NCBI RefSeq assembly: GCF_002931555.1
Contig: NZ_PSTZ01000007.1
Coordinates: forward strand, 124,001-188,000
Reading direction: 5' to 3'
DNA: 64,000 nucleotides
From: Pseudoclavibacter sp. RFBB5
Lineage (GTDB): Bacteria > Actinomycetota > Actinomycetes > Actinomycetales > Microbacteriaceae
Both the position numbers and the translations under genes were made by a program. The notes beneath the pieces were generated by a model, which made no database searches, had not been told where the DNA came from, and saw nothing but the letters and a program-made list of their open reading frames with translations. This document shows, piece after piece, positions 7,695-15,736 of the stretch (its first letter is position 1; the number at the start of each line of letters is the position of its first letter).

Positions 7695-8654
7695 TCAGGC
7701 GACGGGGGTCGCGACGCGGTCCTGCTCGGCCGGGGTGGCCGCGCGCTTCGCGAGGAGGGCCCTGGTGTCGTCGATGAGCTTCTTGAGCTCTTCGACGTGC
7801 TCGGGCTTGGCGTCGATGAGGGGCGCGCGCACGTGGCCGGCGTTGATGCCGGCGAGCTTCGTGGCTTCCTTGACGAGCGACACGGCGTACCCGGGGACCG
7901 AGTTCCTGAGGCGCACGAGGGGGTGGTAGAAGCTGCGGTTGAGCTCGGCGAGGCGCTCCTTGTCGCCGGATTCGACGGCGTCGAAGAACGCGAGGGCGAT
8001 GTCGGGGGCGAACGCGAACGACGCCGAAGAGTAGAGGGGAACGCCGATGGCCTTGTACGCCTCCTGGGCGATCTCTGCCGTGGGGAGGCCGTTGAAGAAG
8101 AGGAAGTCCTCGCCGCGCGACTGGGTCTCGTCGGTGACGGAGCGCACGATGCGGGACATGAGGTCGATGTCGCCCACGCCGTCCTTGAGGCCGATGACGT
8201 TCGGGATGCGGGAGACGGCGACGGCGGTGTGCTCGTCGAACCGGGCCGTGCTGCGGTGGTAGACGATCACGGGCAGCGTCGTGGCACCCGCGACCTGCTC
8301 GACGTAGGCGACGAGGCCTTCGCTGGGGCCGGTGACGAGGTATGGCGGGAGGAGGAGGATGCCGTCGGCTCCGACTGCCTCGGCGCTGCGCACCTGCGCC
8401 TTGGCGTCGGCGAGCGTCCCGCCGGCCCCGGCGAACACCGGCGTGGCCTTCTTGGTGGTCGTGACGGCCGTGTCCACGACGGTCGTGTACTCGTCGAGGC
8501 TCAGCGCGTGGAATTCGCCGGTGCCGCAGGCGATGAAGATTCCGCCCGGCTCGTGGGCGAGCCCCTGTTCGAGGTGCTGCGCGAGGGCTGCGACATCGAC
8601 GGCATCGTCGGCCGTGAAGGGGGTGACCGGGAAGAAGAGGATTCTGTCGAGCAC
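7695..8654 (-). CDS. kdgD: 5-dehydro-4-deoxyglucarate dehydratase
   Basis: 319 residues of the DHDPS/NAL superfamily. It decarboxylates and dehydrates 5-dehydro-4-deoxyglucarate to 2,5-dioxopentanoate. Visible are GTGE (44-47), Tyr132 in VIVYHR and the Schiff-base Lys157 in GLKDGVGD; the FFNGLPTAE segment near 186-194 is typical of KdgD rather than of dihydrodipicolinate synthase. The start is GTG at 8654 with TAAGGAG seven nt upstream. It is first in a minus-strand group with a glucarate dehydratase and a 2-hydroxyacid dehydrogenase. The 2-oxoglutarate semialdehyde dehydrogenase needed next is not in the window. Confidence 0.93.
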   Translation of the reverse strand: MLDRILFFPVTPFTADDAVDVAALAQHLEQGLAHEPGGIFIACGTGEFHALSLDEYTTVVDTAVTTTKKATPVFAGAGGTLADAKAQVRSAEAVGADGILLLPPYLVTGPSEGLVAYVEQVAGATTLPVIVYHRSTARFDEHTAVAVSRIPNVIGLKDGVGDIDLMSRIVRSVTDETQSRGEDFLFFNGLPTAEIAQEAYKAIGVPLYSSASFAFAPDIALAFFDAVESGDKERLAELNRSFYHPLVRLRNSVPGYAVSLVKEATKLAGINAGHVRAPLIDAKPEHVEELKKLIDDTRALLAKRAATPAEQDRVATPVA

Positions 8655-8735
8655 GTCGATCTCCTTAGTTGCGTGTCTCCGCGGTGCGTCGTTGCACGGT
8701 GCGGCTGTTCCGAGTTGGTTGCCCGGCTATCTGCG

Positions 8736-8764
8736 ACGCTATGGTCTTATGGATGCGCAAACAA
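8736..8764 (-). promoter_or_regulatory. Promoter of the kdgD group
   Basis: On the minus strand, -35 TTGTTT (8759-8764), a 17-nt spacer and -10 TAGCGT (8736-8741). The predicted start near 8729 gives a leader of about 75 nt. Confidence 0.45.
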
Positions 8765-8774
8765 ACTAAAGTGT

Positions 8775-8787
8775 GGATGAATCAATG
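8775..8787 (-). promoter_or_regulatory. Candidate LysR-type site CATTGATTCATCC
   Basis: Reads CATTGATTCATCC on the minus strand, centred about 52 bp upstream of the predicted kdgD start, where LysR-type activators usually bind. It also lies just upstream of the LysR gene, allowing autoregulation. A 12/13 match is at 221-233. Confidence 0.45.
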
Positions 8788-8801
8788 TTGGGAGTGAATT
8801 G

Positions 8802-9701
8802 ATGTTTACCCTCGTTCAGCTCGAGTGCTTCGTCGCGGTCGCCGAGGAGCTGCACTTCGGCGCGGCCGCCGAGCGCCTCCGCATGACGCAGCCGCCCATC
8901 AGCCGCCAGATCCAGCAGCTGGAGCGCGAGCTCGACACGCAGCTGTTCGTCCGCACGAGCCGCCGTGTCGCGCTCACCGAGGCCGGGCGCACCCTCCTGC
9001 CGAGCGCACGCAAGCTCATCGACCTCTCGGCGAAGGCCGCGGCCGATGTCCGCGCCGTCGGAGAGGGGGCGACCGGCACGCTGACCGTCGGGTACACGGC
9101 GGTCGCGGCCCACAGCGTGCTGCCCAAGCTGCTGCGGGCGGCGGCGGAGGAGCTGCCCGGGCTGCAGCTCATCCTGCAGGAGTCGGTGACCGTCGACCAG
9201 ATGGACGAGCTGGAGCGCGGCACGGTCGACATCGGCCTCCTTCGTCCCATGCGGGACCGCCCAGGCGTCCAGTCGACGACGGTGCTCACCGAGCGCCTGG
9301 TGCTCGCCCTCCCGCGGGGGTCGCGGCTCGCGGAGTTCACCGGGCCCATCTTCTTGAGCGACCTCAACGATGAGGCGCTCCTCATGTACTCGCCGGGCGG
9401 GGCTCGCTACTTCCACGACCTGCTCCTCAGCATGTTCGTCGCCTCGTCCAGCCACCCGCGCATCGTGCAGTACGCGGGTCAGGTGCCTGCACTGCTTGCG
9501 CTCGTGAACGCTGGCATCGGCGTCGCGCTCATCCCCGAGTCCGCGACGCAGCTCGCGCCCGACGGCGTCATCTGCCGGCCGGTTGCCGACGGGGACCGGT
9601 CGGAGCCGTACAACCGCGTGCACCTCGACATCGCGTGGCGGGAGGACTCCGACAACCCGCTCGTGGCGGCGGTCGTCGAGCTCATGCAGCGCAACGCGTG
9701 A
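8802..9701 (+). CDS. LysR-type transcriptional regulator, likely of hexarate catabolism
   Basis: 299 residues. The N-terminal winged helix-turn-helix (about 1-60) shows the family run FGAAAERLRMTQPPISRQIQ, followed by the linker helix and a LysR substrate-binding domain with ALIPES near residue 244. GGGAG lies 6-11 nt before the ATG at 8802. It is divergent from kdgD and co-directional with gudD, an arrangement typical of LysR activators that sense a pathway intermediate. Both flanks and the transporter carry versions of a CATTGAT motif, so it may control all three units. Confidence 0.9.
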   Translation: MFTLVQLECFVAVAEELHFGAAAERLRMTQPPISRQIQQLERELDTQLFVRTSRRVALTEAGRTLLPSARKLIDLSAKAAADVRAVGEGATGTLTVGYTAVAAHSVLPKLLRAAAEELPGLQLILQESVTVDQMDELERGTVDIGLLRPMRDRPGVQSTTVLTERLVLALPRGSRLAEFTGPIFLSDLNDEALLMYSPGGARYFHDLLLSMFVASSSHPRIVQYAGQVPALLALVNAGIGVALIPESATQLAPDGVICRPVADGDRSEPYNRVHLDIAWREDSDNPLVAAVVELMQRNA

Positions 9702-9781
9702 GCGCGGCCTCGGACGGCATTGATGCTCAACGCGCATCCGGTCATGCCGAATACGCTCTCGATCGAATGGATGCGGCTCCT

Positions 9782-9816
9782 TAGAGTGTCAATACGGCAC
9801 CGTGGCCCAAGCCACG
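9782..9816 (+). promoter_or_regulatory. gudD -10 box and leader hairpin
   Basis: TAGAGT (9782-9787) is a likely -10. Downstream, the leader folds CGTGGC-CCAA-GCCACG (9801-9816), a perfect 6-bp hairpin about 35 nt before the gudD start. CATTGATGCTC at 9718-9728 is a weak relative of the motif seen in front of kdgD. Confidence 0.35.
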
Positions 9817-9850
9817 CGTGACCACTCAGCGCGGCGATGGAGGCGGAGCT

Positions 9851-11179
9851 ATGAACCAGGTGACGGTCGAGACGTGGGAAGTGATCCCGGTCGCGGGCCA
9901 CGACAGCATGCTGCTGAACCTCAGCGGAGCCCACGCGCCCCTCTTCACTCGCAACCTCGTGAAGCTCACCGACAGCGAAGGGCGCGTCGGCATCGGCGAG
10001 GTCCCCGGCGGGGAGAGCATCCGATCGACGCTGATCGCCTCGGCTGAACTCATCGTCGGCAAGCCCGTCGCCGACTACCGCGCGATCCTGCGCAGCATCC
10101 ACCAGGAATTTGCGTGGCAGGACAGCGCCGGCCGCGGAGCGCAGACCTTCGACCTCCGCACGACCGTGCACGTCGTCACCGCCTGGGAGTGCGCGCTCCT
10201 CGACCTCCTCGGGCAGCAGCTCGGCCTGCCGATCTCGTCGCTCCTCGGCGACGGCAGGCAGCGCGAGGCCGTCGACGTGCTCGGCTACCTCTTCTTCGTC
10301 GGCGACCCCGACGCGACCGGACTCGACTACCTGCGCGGCGACGACACGAGCGACGCGTGGGGCACGGTGCGCCGCGAGCGCGCCCTCGACAGCGAGGGAG
10401 TCGTGCGGCTCGCGAAGGCCGCGCAGGAGCGCTACGGCTTCCGCGACTTCAAGCTCAAGGGCGGCGTGCTCGAACCGGCCGTCGAAGCCGCCGTCGTCAC
10501 CGACCTCGCCGCCGAGTTCACGGATGCGCGCATCACGCTCGACCCGAACGGCTCCTGGCCGCTCGCCGAGGCGCTGCGCCTCGGCCCCGACCTGAAGCGC
10601 GTGCTCGCGTACGCCGAGGACCCGGTCGGCGCGGAGAGCGGCTACTCGGGACGCGAGGTGATGGCGGAGTTCCGCCGCGCCACGGGGCTGCGGACCGCCA
10701 CGAACATGATCGCGACCGACTGGCGCGAGCTGGGGCACGCGATCCGCTCGCAGGCCGTCGACATCCCGCTCGCCGACCCGCACTTCTGGACCATGAGCGG
10801 TTCCGTGCGCGTCGCCCAGCTGTGCGACGAGCTCGGCCTCACCTGGGGCTCGCACTCGAACAACCACTTCGACGTGAGTCTCGCGATGTTCACGCACGTC
10901 GCAGCGGCGGCCCCTGGAACGCCGACGGCGATCGACACGCACTGGATCTGGCAGGACGGCGAGGAGCTGACGACGGCCGCCCCCAAGATCGAGGACGGCG
11001 TCATCCAGGTGCCGACGGCACCCGGCCTCGGCGTCACGCTCGATGACGGCGCGGTGAACCGCGCTCACGAGCTTTACCTGAGCCTCGAGAACTCGGCGCG
11101 CGACGACGCGTTCGCGATGAAGACCTTCATGCCCGAGTGGGCATTCCACCCGAAGCGGCCTGCCCTCATCCGCGCCTAG
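9851..11179 (+). CDS. gudD: Glucarate dehydratase, copy 2 (GudD-like)
   Basis: 442 residues, close to E. coli GudD in length and motif spacing: Lys201 and Lys203 in KLKGG, Asp231, Glu256, Asn285 (TATNM), DPHFW at 309-313 and His335 in GSHSNNHF. The C-terminal run AHELYLS...RDDAFAMK matches that group. It converts D-glucarate or L-idarate to 5-dehydro-4-deoxyglucarate, the KdgD substrate. The ATG at 9851 is preferred over an upstream in-frame ATG because GGAGG and GGAG stand directly before it. It lies 149 nt after the lysR gene and 54 nt before the transporter ATPase on the same strand, consistent with one transcript. Confidence 0.92.
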   Translation: MNQVTVETWEVIPVAGHDSMLLNLSGAHAPLFTRNLVKLTDSEGRVGIGEVPGGESIRSTLIASAELIVGKPVADYRAILRSIHQEFAWQDSAGRGAQTFDLRTTVHVVTAWECALLDLLGQQLGLPISSLLGDGRQREAVDVLGYLFFVGDPDATGLDYLRGDDTSDAWGTVRRERALDSEGVVRLAKAAQERYGFRDFKLKGGVLEPAVEAAVVTDLAAEFTDARITLDPNGSWPLAEALRLGPDLKRVLAYAEDPVGAESGYSGREVMAEFRRATGLRTATNMIATDWRELGHAIRSQAVDIPLADPHFWTMSGSVRVAQLCDELGLTWGSHSNNHFDVSLAMFTHVAAAAPGTPTAIDTHWIWQDGEELTTAAPKIEDGVIQVPTAPGLGVTLDDGAVNRAHELYLSLENSARDDAFAMKTFMPEWAFHPKRPALIRA

Positions 11180-11233
11180 CGGACGCGGCGCAGGCACCCC
11201 AGAGCAACCAATCCAACACGACGAGGTGTGAGA

Positions 11234-13063
11234 ATGGACCAGCGAATGACGCAGCAGCAGCTCCAGGCCGACGAACTGGCCGCGACGGCCGGCCAGGCTG
11301 GAAGCCGGGACGAGGTGGCCCCGAATGGCGAGGCCCTCAACGGCCAGGCTCAACCCGATCAGGTTCGATCCGATCAAGAAGTGGAGAAGGCCATGCTCCT
11401 CTCGGTGCGCGATCTCTGCATCTCCTACGGCATCGGCGGACGCGCCGTCGATGCCGTGAGGAACGTCTCGTTCGAGCTGTACGCCGGCGAGGTGCTCGCG
11501 GTCGTCGGCGAGTCCGGCTCCGGCAAGAGCACGGTGGCCCACGCGCTCATCAACCTCCTCGCACCGAATGCGACGGTCACCTCGGGAGAGATCAAGTTCG
11601 ACGGGGAGCCCATCCAGGGGTTCAGCGACGCGCAGTGGCGCGGCATCCGCGGTCGGCGCATCGGCCTCGTCCCGCAGGACCCGGCCCTCTCCCTCAACCC
11701 GACGACGAAGGTCGGCGCCCAGGTCGCCGAGCCGCTCCTCATCCACGGACTCGCGAGCCGCAAGGACGCGCACGCCGAGGCAGTGCGACTCCTCGACATG
11801 GCAGGCCTCACCGAGCCGGCGGCCCGTGCTCAGCAGTACCCGCACGAGTTCTCGGGTGGCATGAAGCAGCGCGCGCTCATCGCGACGGCGCTGGCAGGTC
11901 AGCCGGAGATGGTGATCGCCGACGAGCCGACCAGTGCCCTTGACGTGACGGTGCAGAAGCAGATCCTCGACCACATCGACGGGCTCGTGAAGGAGCTCGG
12001 GACGGCCGTGCTCATGATCACGCACGACCTCGGAGTCGCGGCCGACCGCGCCGACCGCATCATCGTGATGCGCAAGGGCGAGATCGTCGAGACGGGCACA
12101 GCCGACGACGTCATGCTCCGCCCCCAGCACGACTACACGAAGAAGCTCCTGCGTGCCGCGCCGAGCCTGCACAGCCACGAGGCGCGCACCGTGCTCGTGA
12201 CCGACAAGGCGACGGGCAAGGCGTCGAGTCGAGCGGCGGATGCGGGTGCTGGGGCTCCCGACATCACCGCGCCGCTGCTGCGGGTCGAGAACCTCACCAA
12301 GGAGTTCGCGCTTCCCGGCGGGCGCGGCGGCAAGCGCACGCTGACCGCGGTCGACGACATGAGCTTCGACCTGCACCGCGGCGAGACGCTCGCGGTCGTG
12401 GGGGAGTCCGGCTCCGGCAAGAGCACGACGGCGCGCCTCGTGCTGCGCCTCGAGAAGCCGACCTCCGGCCGCATCGTCTTCGACGACCAGGACATCACCG
12501 ACCTCGAGGGTGAACGGTTGCGAGCCCTTCGCCGCAGGTTCCAGATGGTGTACCAGAGCCCGTACGCGTCACTGAATCCCCGCTTCTCCATCGAGCAGCT
12601 CATCGCAGAGCCCCTCGTGTCGTTCAAGCTCGGTGACTCGAAGTCGCGGGCCAAGCGGGTGCGGGAGCTGCTCGACCAGGTCCAGCTGCCGCAGCTGTTC
12701 CTGAACCGCGGCCCGGACGAGCTGTCCGGCGGGCAGCGCCAGCGCGTGGCGATCGCGAGGGCCCTTGCCCTCGAGCCCGAGTTCATCGTGCTCGACGAAG
12801 CAGTCTCGGCGCTCGACGTGTCGGTGCAGGCGCAGATCCTGGACCTGCTCACTGAGCTGCAGCAGGAGAACGACCTCACCTACCTGTTCATCACGCACGA
12901 CCTCGCCGTCGTCGCGCAGATCTCCGACCGGGTCGCCGTCATGAAGAACGGCGTGCTCGTCGAGCTGGGCAAGACCGGCGACATCCTCATGAAGCCGCAG
13001 GAGCCCTACACGCGCAAGCTCATCGACGCCATCCCCGGTCACGGAAGCTCGCACGCCGCGTAG
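11234..13063 (+). CDS. Fused two-domain ABC transporter ATPase (DppD-DppF type)
   Basis: 609 residues holding two nucleotide-binding domains. Each has Walker A GESGSGKS; the signatures are FSGGMKQR and LSGGQRQR; the Walker B regions are [12 protein letters not shown] and [12 protein letters not shown]. The fused form powers oligopeptide-family importers and most probably serves the binding protein and permeases at 449-4182, which lack an ATPase. The N-terminal 53 residues are Gln-rich and not conserved; an alternative start is the ATG at 11394 ([13 protein letters not shown]) with GGAGAAGG upstream. The stop codon overlaps the -10 box of the next gene. Confidence 0.93.
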   Translation: MDQRMTQQQLQADELAATAGQAGSRDEVAPNGEALNGQAQPDQVRSDQEVEKAMLLSVRDLCISYGIGGRAVDAVRNVSFELYAGEVLAVVGESGSGKSTVAHALINLLAPNATVTSGEIKFDGEPIQGFSDAQWRGIRGRRIGLVPQDPALSLNPTTKVGAQVAEPLLIHGLASRKDAHAEAVRLLDMAGLTEPAARAQQYPHEFSGGMKQRALIATALAGQPEMVIADEPTSALDVTVQKQILDHIDGLVKELGTAVLMITHDLGVAADRADRIIVMRKGEIVETGTADDVMLRPQHDYTKKLLRAAPSLHSHEARTVLVTDKATGKASSRAADAGAGAPDITAPLLRVENLTKEFALPGGRGGKRTLTAVDDMSFDLHRGETLAVVGESGSGKSTTARLVLRLEKPTSGRIVFDDQDITDLEGERLRALRRRFQMVYQSPYASLNPRFSIEQLIAEPLVSFKLGDSKSRAKRVRELLDQVQLPQLFLNRGPDELSGGQRQRVAIARALALEPEFIVLDEAVSALDVSVQAQILDLLTELQQENDLTYLFITHDLAVVAQISDRVAVMKNGVLVELGKTGDILMKPQEPYTRKLIDAIPGHGSSHAA

Positions 13064-13066
13064 GCT
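13061..13066 (+). promoter_or_regulatory. Leaderless-type -10 box TAGGCT
   Basis: TAGGCT, then 8 nt, then the ATG at 13075. It overlaps the stop codon of the ATPase gene. Confidence 0.5.
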
Positions 13067-13074
13067 CGGCGCCT

Positions 13075-13491
13075 ATGGGCGAGGTGAGCGGGGCAGGAGG
13101 AGGTGCCGCCGGGGGTGCTGGCAGCACGACTGGCGGGACGAGCAGTGGGGTCGATGGTCTGGCGGTCGGCGACGAGTACTCCGACGACGAGCGCTGGCTC
13201 GTCGTCAAGGGCCGGCGCTGGCGGCGCACCGATCCGAGTCTCCCCACCGACGTCGTCGAACGGCTGAAGTCGCATCTCGGCCGCGGGCGATCGGGCGTGG
13301 GTGCTGCGAAGCGGCGGGGTGACGACTCCGCGGTGGCGGCGTCGCGCAAGCGCGTCGGGCTCGCGAAGCACGGGCTGGGCGAGCGCGGTCCGCGCTGGTG
13401 GGAGGAACCGGAGGCGGCTCGACTCGAGCGGGCCCGGGAGGCGCTCGCTGAGCTCGACGAGCTCGACCGGACGACCCCGGAGAGCGTCTGA
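13075..13491 (+). CDS. Small conserved actinobacterial protein of unknown function
   Basis: 138 residues. A Gly/Ser/Thr-rich N-terminus of about 35 residues precedes a conserved-looking basic core: DERWLVVKGRRWRRTDPSLP, then HLGRGRSGV, a run of Arg/Lys/Ala, and GLGERG with two Trp. I recognise this pattern from uncharacterised actinobacterial proteins sometimes labelled biopolymer transporter Tol, a name without support. No membrane segment or catalytic motif is seen; the basic charge suggests nucleic-acid or acidic-partner binding at most. It has its own leaderless-type promoter, so it is probably not part of the hexarate operon. Confidence 0.75.
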   Translation: MGEVSGAGGGAAGGAGSTTGGTSSGVDGLAVGDEYSDDERWLVVKGRRWRRTDPSLPTDVVERLKSHLGRGRSGVGAAKRRGDDSAVAASRKRVGLAKHGLGERGPRWWEEPEAARLERAREALAELDELDRTTPESV

Positions 13492-13534
13492 CGCTGCCAA
13501 TCGCGGCGGGTCGCTCGGGCACATGATCGACCAC

Positions 13535-13572
13535 CAGTGTTTACACCCAGGAAACTGTGTTCACTCGATACT
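13535..13572 (+). promoter_or_regulatory. Candidate promoter/operator of the cupin-dmm operon
   Basis: AGTGTTTACAC (from 13536) and, inverted, AGTGAACAC (rc of GTGTTCACT) form an imperfect inverted repeat before GATACT (13567-13572), which lies 6 nt before the ATG at 13579. No Shine-Dalgarno sequence is present, so a leaderless mRNA is possible. Confidence 0.35.
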
Positions 13573-13578
13573 TGGTTC

Positions 13579-13980
13579 ATGAGCACAGAATTCATGAGCA
13601 CCGATGCCGTGGCCACCGCCGTTCCACCGTTCCGCGTGACCCCGGACTTCTGGTCACAGCTGCCGAGGATGCCGCTCGAGCAGTACCCCGGCACTGAGGG
13701 CTACATCGCCGACGTCTACTCGAACCCGGACGGCTCCGCCATGTCGGCCGGCTACTTCGCGCTGACGCACACCGACGCCCCGCTCGACTACTTCTACGAC
13801 TACGACGAGATGAAGGTCGTCATCTCCGGCACGTTCCGGCTCGAGAACGTCGACACCGGACAGGTGTCGTATGCCGGCCCGAAGGACGCGATCTTCTTCC
13901 CGAAGGGGTCGCGAATCCTCTTCAGCACCGAGGATTCGGCGCTCGCGTTCTACGTCGGCCACCGCTCCGTCGCTCCCTGA
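13579..13980 (+). CDS. Cupin-domain protein (EutQ-like fold) leading the dmm genes
   Basis: 133 residues, a single-domain cupin: strand-rich, with YDEMKVVISGTFRLENVDTG near the first cupin motif and GPKDAIFFPKGSRILFST as the second. The metal-binding histidines of enzymatic cupins are not obvious, which favours a sensory or binding role as in EutQ-like proteins. It ends 5 nt before dmmA on the same strand, so it is almost certainly cotranscribed with the dimethylamine monooxygenase genes. Starts at 13579 and 13594 are both possible; neither has an RBS, and GATACT placed 6 nt upstream favours 13579. Confidence 0.75.
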   Translation: MSTEFMSTDAVATAVPPFRVTPDFWSQLPRMPLEQYPGTEGYIADVYSNPDGSAMSAGYFALTHTDAPLDYFYDYDEMKVVISGTFRLENVDTGQVSYAGPKDAIFFPKGSRILFSTEDSALAFYVGHRSVAP

Positions 13981-13985
13981 CGATC

Positions 13986-14714
13986 ATGGCGATGTCCACC
14001 ATGCAACCGGCCGAGGTCGGGCCGGGCGTGAGCGCAACCGCCACCAGTTCAGCTCGATGGCGGCGGCTGCTCGAAGCGGGGAACCAGCAGGCGACCGACT
14101 CCGGATGCGACGCGGTCTGCCCAGCGCGCACCATGACGTTCGTGGTCGGCGCGGCGCCAGATGGCTGGGTGCCCGAACGCGGTGCTCCCAACGAGTCAGG
14201 GCCAGGCGACACGGCTTCCAGCGACTCCCGGCCCGCCGAGACGGCGCGGTCGACGTCTGGTGACACGGTGCCGGTCGAGCTCGAGGACGCGACCTCGGCC
14301 GCGTCGCGAGCCCGGATCCTCGAGGCGCTCCGGGCCGCGCGCACGGGGTGGCGGTTCCGAGTCGTCGGCGACGAGCTCGCGCTCGGCGCGCTGCGAGCCA
14401 TCTTGCACGACGCCGGCGTGCTCGACGAGGAGATCGAGTTCGCGCTCACGGCCCCGGAGCCAGGCGTCGCCGAGGTCCTCGTGCACTGCGGGCACTGCCA
14501 GGCGAAGACGAGTGCGCCGACAGGCGGAAGCGTGCCGTGCTCGGGATGCGGCCTGCACCTCACCGTCTACCCCCACTTCTCGCGCCGCCAGGGTGCCTAC
14601 CTCGGGTACTTCGCTGAGGCCGAGGTTGCCGAGTCCGACGGGGCGCGCGCTGCCGGCATCCCGACCCGGTTCGTCGCCGTTGCGCCCAGCCAGAGCGAAC
14701 CGGTGCTCGCGTGA
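13986..14714 (+). CDS. dmmA: Dimethylamine monooxygenase subunit DmmA
   Basis: 242 residues. The C-terminal half has the DmmA signature VLVHCGHCQAKT...VPCSGCGLHLTVYPHFSRRQGAYLG with a four-cysteine cluster (Cys168, Cys171, Cys185, Cys188). The N-terminal half carries a low-complexity insert (about 64-104) that looks lineage-specific. In the known DmmABC enzyme this subunit works with a flavin/2Fe-2S reductase and the DUF3445 heme subunit to oxidise dimethylamine to methylamine and formaldehyde. It overlaps dmmB by 4 nt (GTGA). The start at 13986 has no strong RBS; a second ATG at 13998 and one at 13992 are possible. Confidence 0.85.
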   Translation: MAMSTMQPAEVGPGVSATATSSARWRRLLEAGNQQATDSGCDAVCPARTMTFVVGAAPDGWVPERGAPNESGPGDTASSDSRPAETARSTSGDTVPVELEDATSAASRARILEALRAARTGWRFRVVGDELALGALRAILHDAGVLDEEIEFALTAPEPGVAEVLVHCGHCQAKTSAPTGGSVPCSGCGLHLTVYPHFSRRQGAYLGYFAEAEVAESDGARAAGIPTRFVAVAPSQSEPVLA

Positions 14715-15736
14715 CCGGCGCTCCCGCAGCCGACGCTGCGACGACTCGCCGTCCTGCTGCCGGCGCCGCGCTTCACCTCGTCGTCTCCGGCATCGCGGAG
14801 CTGAGCAGGGGCGTCCGCTCGTTCACGCTTCGCGACCCGCGGGGCCGTTCCCTTCCATCGTTCGCGCCGGGCAGCAGCATCGCGGTGCAGCTCGGCGACG
14901 GCGGCCGAAACTCCTACTCGCTGACCGGCAGCGGGCGGCGCCCAGACCACTACGCGATCTCGGTGCGCCTCGACGACGCGGGCCGGGGCGGCTCGAAATG
15001 GATGCACGGCCTCAGCGTCGGCGACGAGGTGACGGTGAGCGCCCCATCCAGCGCGTTCCCGCCTGTGCTCGCGGCACGCCACCACCTGCTGATCGCGGGC
15101 GGCATCGGGGTCACCCCGATCCTCTCGCACGCCAGGGCCGCGGCCGAGTGGGGGCGTTCCTTCGACGTGGTGTACGCGTACGGGGATGGCGGGGGAGCGC
15201 ACCGGGATGAACTCGAGCGCCTGAGCGGGGGCCGCCTGACCGTCTGCGCGAGCCGCGCCGCCTTGCACACGCACCTCGCGGCGGCCCTGCTCGAGCAGCC
15301 GCTCGGCGCGCACCTCTACGTCTGCGGTCCGGTCGCCATGATCGACGCGGTGCAGGCAGCCGCTCGCGCGGCCGGCTGGCCCGAGGCGCGCCTCCACGCA
15401 GAGGCGTTCACCCCGCCCGCCCTCGACCCGGGCGAGCCATTCGAGGCGCGGCTCCTGGGCCTCGGCCGGACGATCCGAGTCGAGTCCGGCGTCACCCTGC
15501 TCGATGCGCTGCTCAGCGCGAACGTGCCGGTGCCGAACCTGTGCCGGCAAGGCGTGTGCGGCGAGTGCCGCGTCGCCGTCCGCGCGCCGTCCGGTTCGCA
15601 GGGCGCTGACGCGCGCGACCCCGAGGGGATCGACCACCGCGACAGCTTCCTCACCGATGAGGAGAAGGACCGCGGCGACTGCCTCATGCCGTGCGTCTCC
15701 CGCCCGAGAGGCGAGATCCTGGAGATCGAACTGTGA
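14711..15736 (+). CDS. dmmB: Dimethylamine monooxygenase reductase subunit DmmB (PDR/VanB family)
   Basis: 341 residues with the phthalate-dioxygenase-reductase order: FMN-binding barrel (SYSLTG at 69-74), NAD(P)H domain (GGIGVTP 130-136, CGP 205-207), and a C-terminal plant-type 2Fe-2S domain with Cys278, Cys283, Cys286 and Cys324. It passes electrons from NAD(P)H to the heme subunit. The GTG start overlaps the dmmA stop, and its own stop overlaps the GTG of dmmC, so the three are translationally coupled. Confidence 0.9.
   Translation: MTGAPAADAATTRRPAAGAALHLVVSGIAELSRGVRSFTLRDPRGRSLPSFAPGSSIAVQLGDGGRNSYSLTGSGRRPDHYAISVRLDDAGRGGSKWMHGLSVGDEVTVSAPSSAFPPVLAARHHLLIAGGIGVTPILSHARAAAEWGRSFDVVYAYGDGGGAHRDELERLSGGRLTVCASRAALHTHLAAALLEQPLGAHLYVCGPVAMIDAVQAAARAAGWPEARLHAEAFTPPALDPGEPFEARLLGLGRTIRVESGVTLLDALLSANVPVPNLCRQGVCGECRVAVRAPSGSQGADARDPEGIDHRDSFLTDEEKDRGDCLMPCVSRPRGEILEIEL

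Noticed and set aside
243-9775. ATGGATGCG present upstream of three hexarate transcription units (243, 8749, 9767)
   Set aside because: GGATGCG is one of the most frequent words in the whole window, so its presence at promoters is not specific.
9479-12376. Long open frame on the minus strand (965 codons)
   Set aside because: Antisense to gudD and the ABC ATPase; Arg/Gly/Glu-rich without domain motifs, an effect of high GC on open frames.
13540-13545. TTTACA as a -35 box for the cupin gene
   Set aside because: Spacing to GATACT is 21 nt, too long for a standard promoter; kept only as part of the inverted repeat.
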